38,952 nt of DNA from Chloroflexaceae bacterium. Lineage in GTDB: Bacteria > Chloroflexota > Chloroflexia > Chloroflexales > Chloroflexaceae. Made by a program: the position numbers and the translations under genes. Shown here in pieces: positions 37,001 through 38,952 of the stretch. The notes beneath the pieces are model-generated. The model was not told where the DNA came from. It saw only the letters and a list, made by a program, of their open reading frames with translations, and searched no databases. Where the stretch lies: assembly GCA_012032475.1 (NCBI GenBank), contig JAAUSY010000023.1, positions 1 through 38,952 of the forward strand, given 5' to 3'. How positions within the stretch are numbered: position 1 is the first letter of the stretch; the number at the start of each line of letters is the position of its first letter.

Positions 37001-38952
37001 ATACTCCGCCGCCGTCGCTACCCGCGGTGTTGCCGCTGACGGTGGTGGTGGTCAGCGCCAGCGTACCGTCTTCGTTGTACACGCCGCCACCATCCTCACT
37101 GGCGGTGTTGCTCATCACCACGGATGACTGGAGGGTCAGCGCTCCGGCGTATCGGTTGGAAATACCACCACCATCCCCATTCTGTACGGCATTGCTCATC
37201 ACCGTGGTATTGATAAGGATCATGGTCTGTTCGTTGTTGATACCCCCTCCGGCTCCGGTCAAATAATTGCCCAGGGACCGGTTGTCGCTGATGATCGTAT
37301 CGGTGATAGTGACATCTCCACTCTCGTTGTCCAGACCACCGCCATCGTCGTTCGCGGTGTTGCCACTGACGGTGCTGCTGGTCAGCGCCAGCGTGCCGCT
37401 CTGGTGGTAGATACCACCACCATCAACCGTTGTTTCGTTGCCCCTGATGGTCGTACTGGTCAGTACGGCGCTGCCAGCTCTGATGTAGATACCCCCACCG
37501 TAGCTGTTCAAGCCATTCGCCGTGTTGTCGCCAACCGTCGTGCCGGTCAGAGTCAGGGAACCACTCTCGTGGTAGATACCCCCGCCATTGCCATCTGCTG
37601 CGTTGCCACCAACGATGGTGTTGACCAGGGTGAGCGAGCCATCATTGAAGATGCCCCCACCGCGGCCGGTCGTCGTGCTGCTCATCACCATGGTGCTGCT
37701 CAGGGTGAGCGTGCCGTGGTTGAGCACCCCGCCTCCGTCGTCGCCGCTCACGTTCCCTTCCTGAATGGTCACTTCGTCTATGGCAATGTTTGTTCCGCTG
37801 GTCATCTCGAACACGCGGCTGGCGTTATTGCCGCTGATGGCTATCAGGGAGACACCGGGGCCGTCAATCGTCAGGTCTTTGTCAATGGTAATCTGCCCGC
37901 TGGTCAAGGTGATGACCGCCGGGAGCGGGGTGATGCAGAACCCGATGGTATCGCCCGGACTGGCGTCAGCGATGGTCTGGCGCAACGACCCTGGCCCACT
38001 GTCGCTGGTGTTCTTGACCATGTTGGGGTGTGCCCCCTTGATAGTCAACGTGGCTGTGAAGGGAGTGCCCAGGAAGGCGTTGTTCGGGTTGCTCAGCGTC
38101 AGTCCGAGTGTTTCGTCAAGGTCGCAGTTATCCACGACGGTCACGGTAAAGACCTGGGTCAGGTCACCGGGGTTGAAAGTCAGGGTGCCACTGGCAGGCA
38201 CGTAGTCAATGCCTGCGGTCGCCGTGATATCGCTGGTGGCGTAGTCAACTTCGACCACTTCGGTGGAGGTCCGGTTGAGGGTGACCTGGATCGTGACGGT
38301 GCCTTCGTCTTCATAGACGCTGTAGCTTGCAGCACTGAACTGGACGAAGACTTGGGCAAACGTCGCCGCAATCGTGTGGTTGGCGGTGACGTTATGGAAG
38401 GTGTAGGTCGTCACGGCCCCCACCGACACGCCGTCCACCGCCACGTCCGCCACGGTGTAGCCGGGGGCGGGGGTGAGGGTGAAGCTCTGGTTGTCGCCGT
38501 GGGCCACGCTGACCGCGCCGCTCGGCGTGATGCTGCCGTTCGCCCCCGCCGTCGCGGTGATGGTGTAGTTGAGGGGAACAAACGTCGCCGCAATCGTGTG
38601 GTTGGCGGTGACGTTATGGAAGGTGTAGGTCGTCACCGCCCCCACCGACACGCCGTCCACTTCCACGTCCGCCACGGTGTAGCCGGGGGCGGGGGTGAGG
38701 GTGAAGCTCTGGTCGTCGCCGTGGGCCACACTCACCGCGCCGCTCGGCGTGATGCTGCCGTTCGCTCCCGCCGTCGCGGTGATGGTGTAGTTGAGGGGAG
38801 CAAACGTCGCCGCAATCGTGTGGTTGGCGGTGACGTTATGGAAGGTGTAGGTCGTCACGGCCCCCACCGACACGCCGTCCACCGCCACGTCCGCCACGGT
38901 GTAGCCGGGGGCGGGGGTGATGGGTGGAAGCTCTGGTCGTCGCCGTGGGCCA
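34018..38952 (-). CDS. Giant adhesin-like surface protein (5' partial, frameshifted)
   Basis: More than 1640 residues are visible; the gene runs off the right edge. From the N-terminal side: about 2.7 InlB-type repeats of 74 residues (YTITATAGANGSITPSGAVS...GYTVADVAVDG), a Calx-beta domain (FSAASYSVYEDEGTVTIQVT...TAGIDYVPASGTLTF), a long parallel beta-helix of Chlamydia-PMP-like repeats (GGGI-N-G-LTLTSSTVSGNTA), a second Calx-beta, a second shorter beta-helix, and a C-terminal LamG domain (SLVALYTFEEGSGTVVRDVSG...). One base is missing near 34890: the true path is GGDTTGNLTGVDPLLVPLQD, joining the frame that ends NNFAAGP. Two extra bases near 38919-38930 disturb the last repeat. Likely a wall-associated adhesin binding sugars or matrix. 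Unlike its neighbours it has no LPLIxR tail. Confidence 0.85.
38357..38952. repeat. 222-bp tandem repeats (InlB-type, 74 residues each)
   Basis: Units start at 38357, 38579 and 38801 with exact 222-base spacing and only a few substitutions between them. The array continues past the right edge. Near 38919-38930 the third unit carries two extra bases (gtgatgggtggaagc against gtgagggtgaagc). Confidence 0.95.

Noticed and set aside
34600-38350. Regularly spaced short repeats, considered as a CRISPR array
   Set aside because: The periodic units are in-frame beta-helix repeats (GGGI...TVSGNTA) with degenerate sequence and no constant repeat/unique spacer alternation.

Overview
The window looks like a chromosomal segment from a member of the phylum Chloroflexota (green non-sulfur lineage). 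This is inferred from gene style, not from a database match. The pointers are many large secreted proteins with Pro-Thr linkers, several ending in a short ...LPL[IV]xR tail, together with Kelch, LVIVD, WD40 and SH3b repeats, a TPR-CHAT protein, a HprK-like kinase and a RING-like zinc protein. At least seven genes are broken by a single small indel, usually in or beside a short homopolymer or GC-rich run. That pattern suggests sequencing or assembly errors more than true decay, so I give repaired gene models.

1-3.6 kb: the 3' end of a WD40 gene, a probable SNF2-helicase remnant, then (minus strand) a large LVIVD/PPC surface protein and a small two-helix membrane protein. 3.6-14 kb: minus-strand genes for secreted proteins. 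One carries a ~100-residue module shared with its neighbour. A three-gene operon follows (428 aa; Kelch 913 aa repaired; Kelch plus zinc metalloprotease 1536 aa repaired), ending in a strong hairpin. 14-16.3 kb: a TPR-CHAT protease-like protein transcribed divergently from that operon. 16.3-21.7 kb (minus strand): a MITE-like element, a SHOCT protein, a SH3b/HEAT lipoprotein, a zinc-finger anti-sigma-like protein, an ECF-like sigma factor, a 67-aa protein and a RING-like protein. Three near-identical promoter-like sites (TGTAATG-N16-CTCTTCA) lie upstream of the zinc-finger gene, the lipoprotein gene and one surface-protein gene at 5.0 kb. They look like a small sigma regulon.

22-28.5 kb: tRNA-Lys, then a minus-strand metabolic operon aclB-aclA-icd: ATP-citrate lyase small and large subunits and NADP-type isocitrate dehydrogenase. 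The pair links citrate, oxaloacetate, acetyl-CoA and 2-oxoglutarate, as in the reductive TCA cycle or cytosolic acetyl-CoA supply. The large subunit is unusual: a nearly complete AclA runs directly into a second, divergent AclA that lacks its N-terminal third, and each copy is degenerate in a different catalytic module. This is the most interesting object in the window.

28.8-39 kb: a single-domain response regulator with a structured leader, an SH3b membrane protein, tRNA-Pro and tRNA-Leu under one clear promoter, a divergent operon (HprK-like kinase, secreted beta-propeller-like protein, serS), and a very large minus-strand adhesin-like protein (InlB-type repeats, Calx-beta, parallel beta-helix, LamG) that runs off the end of the window.
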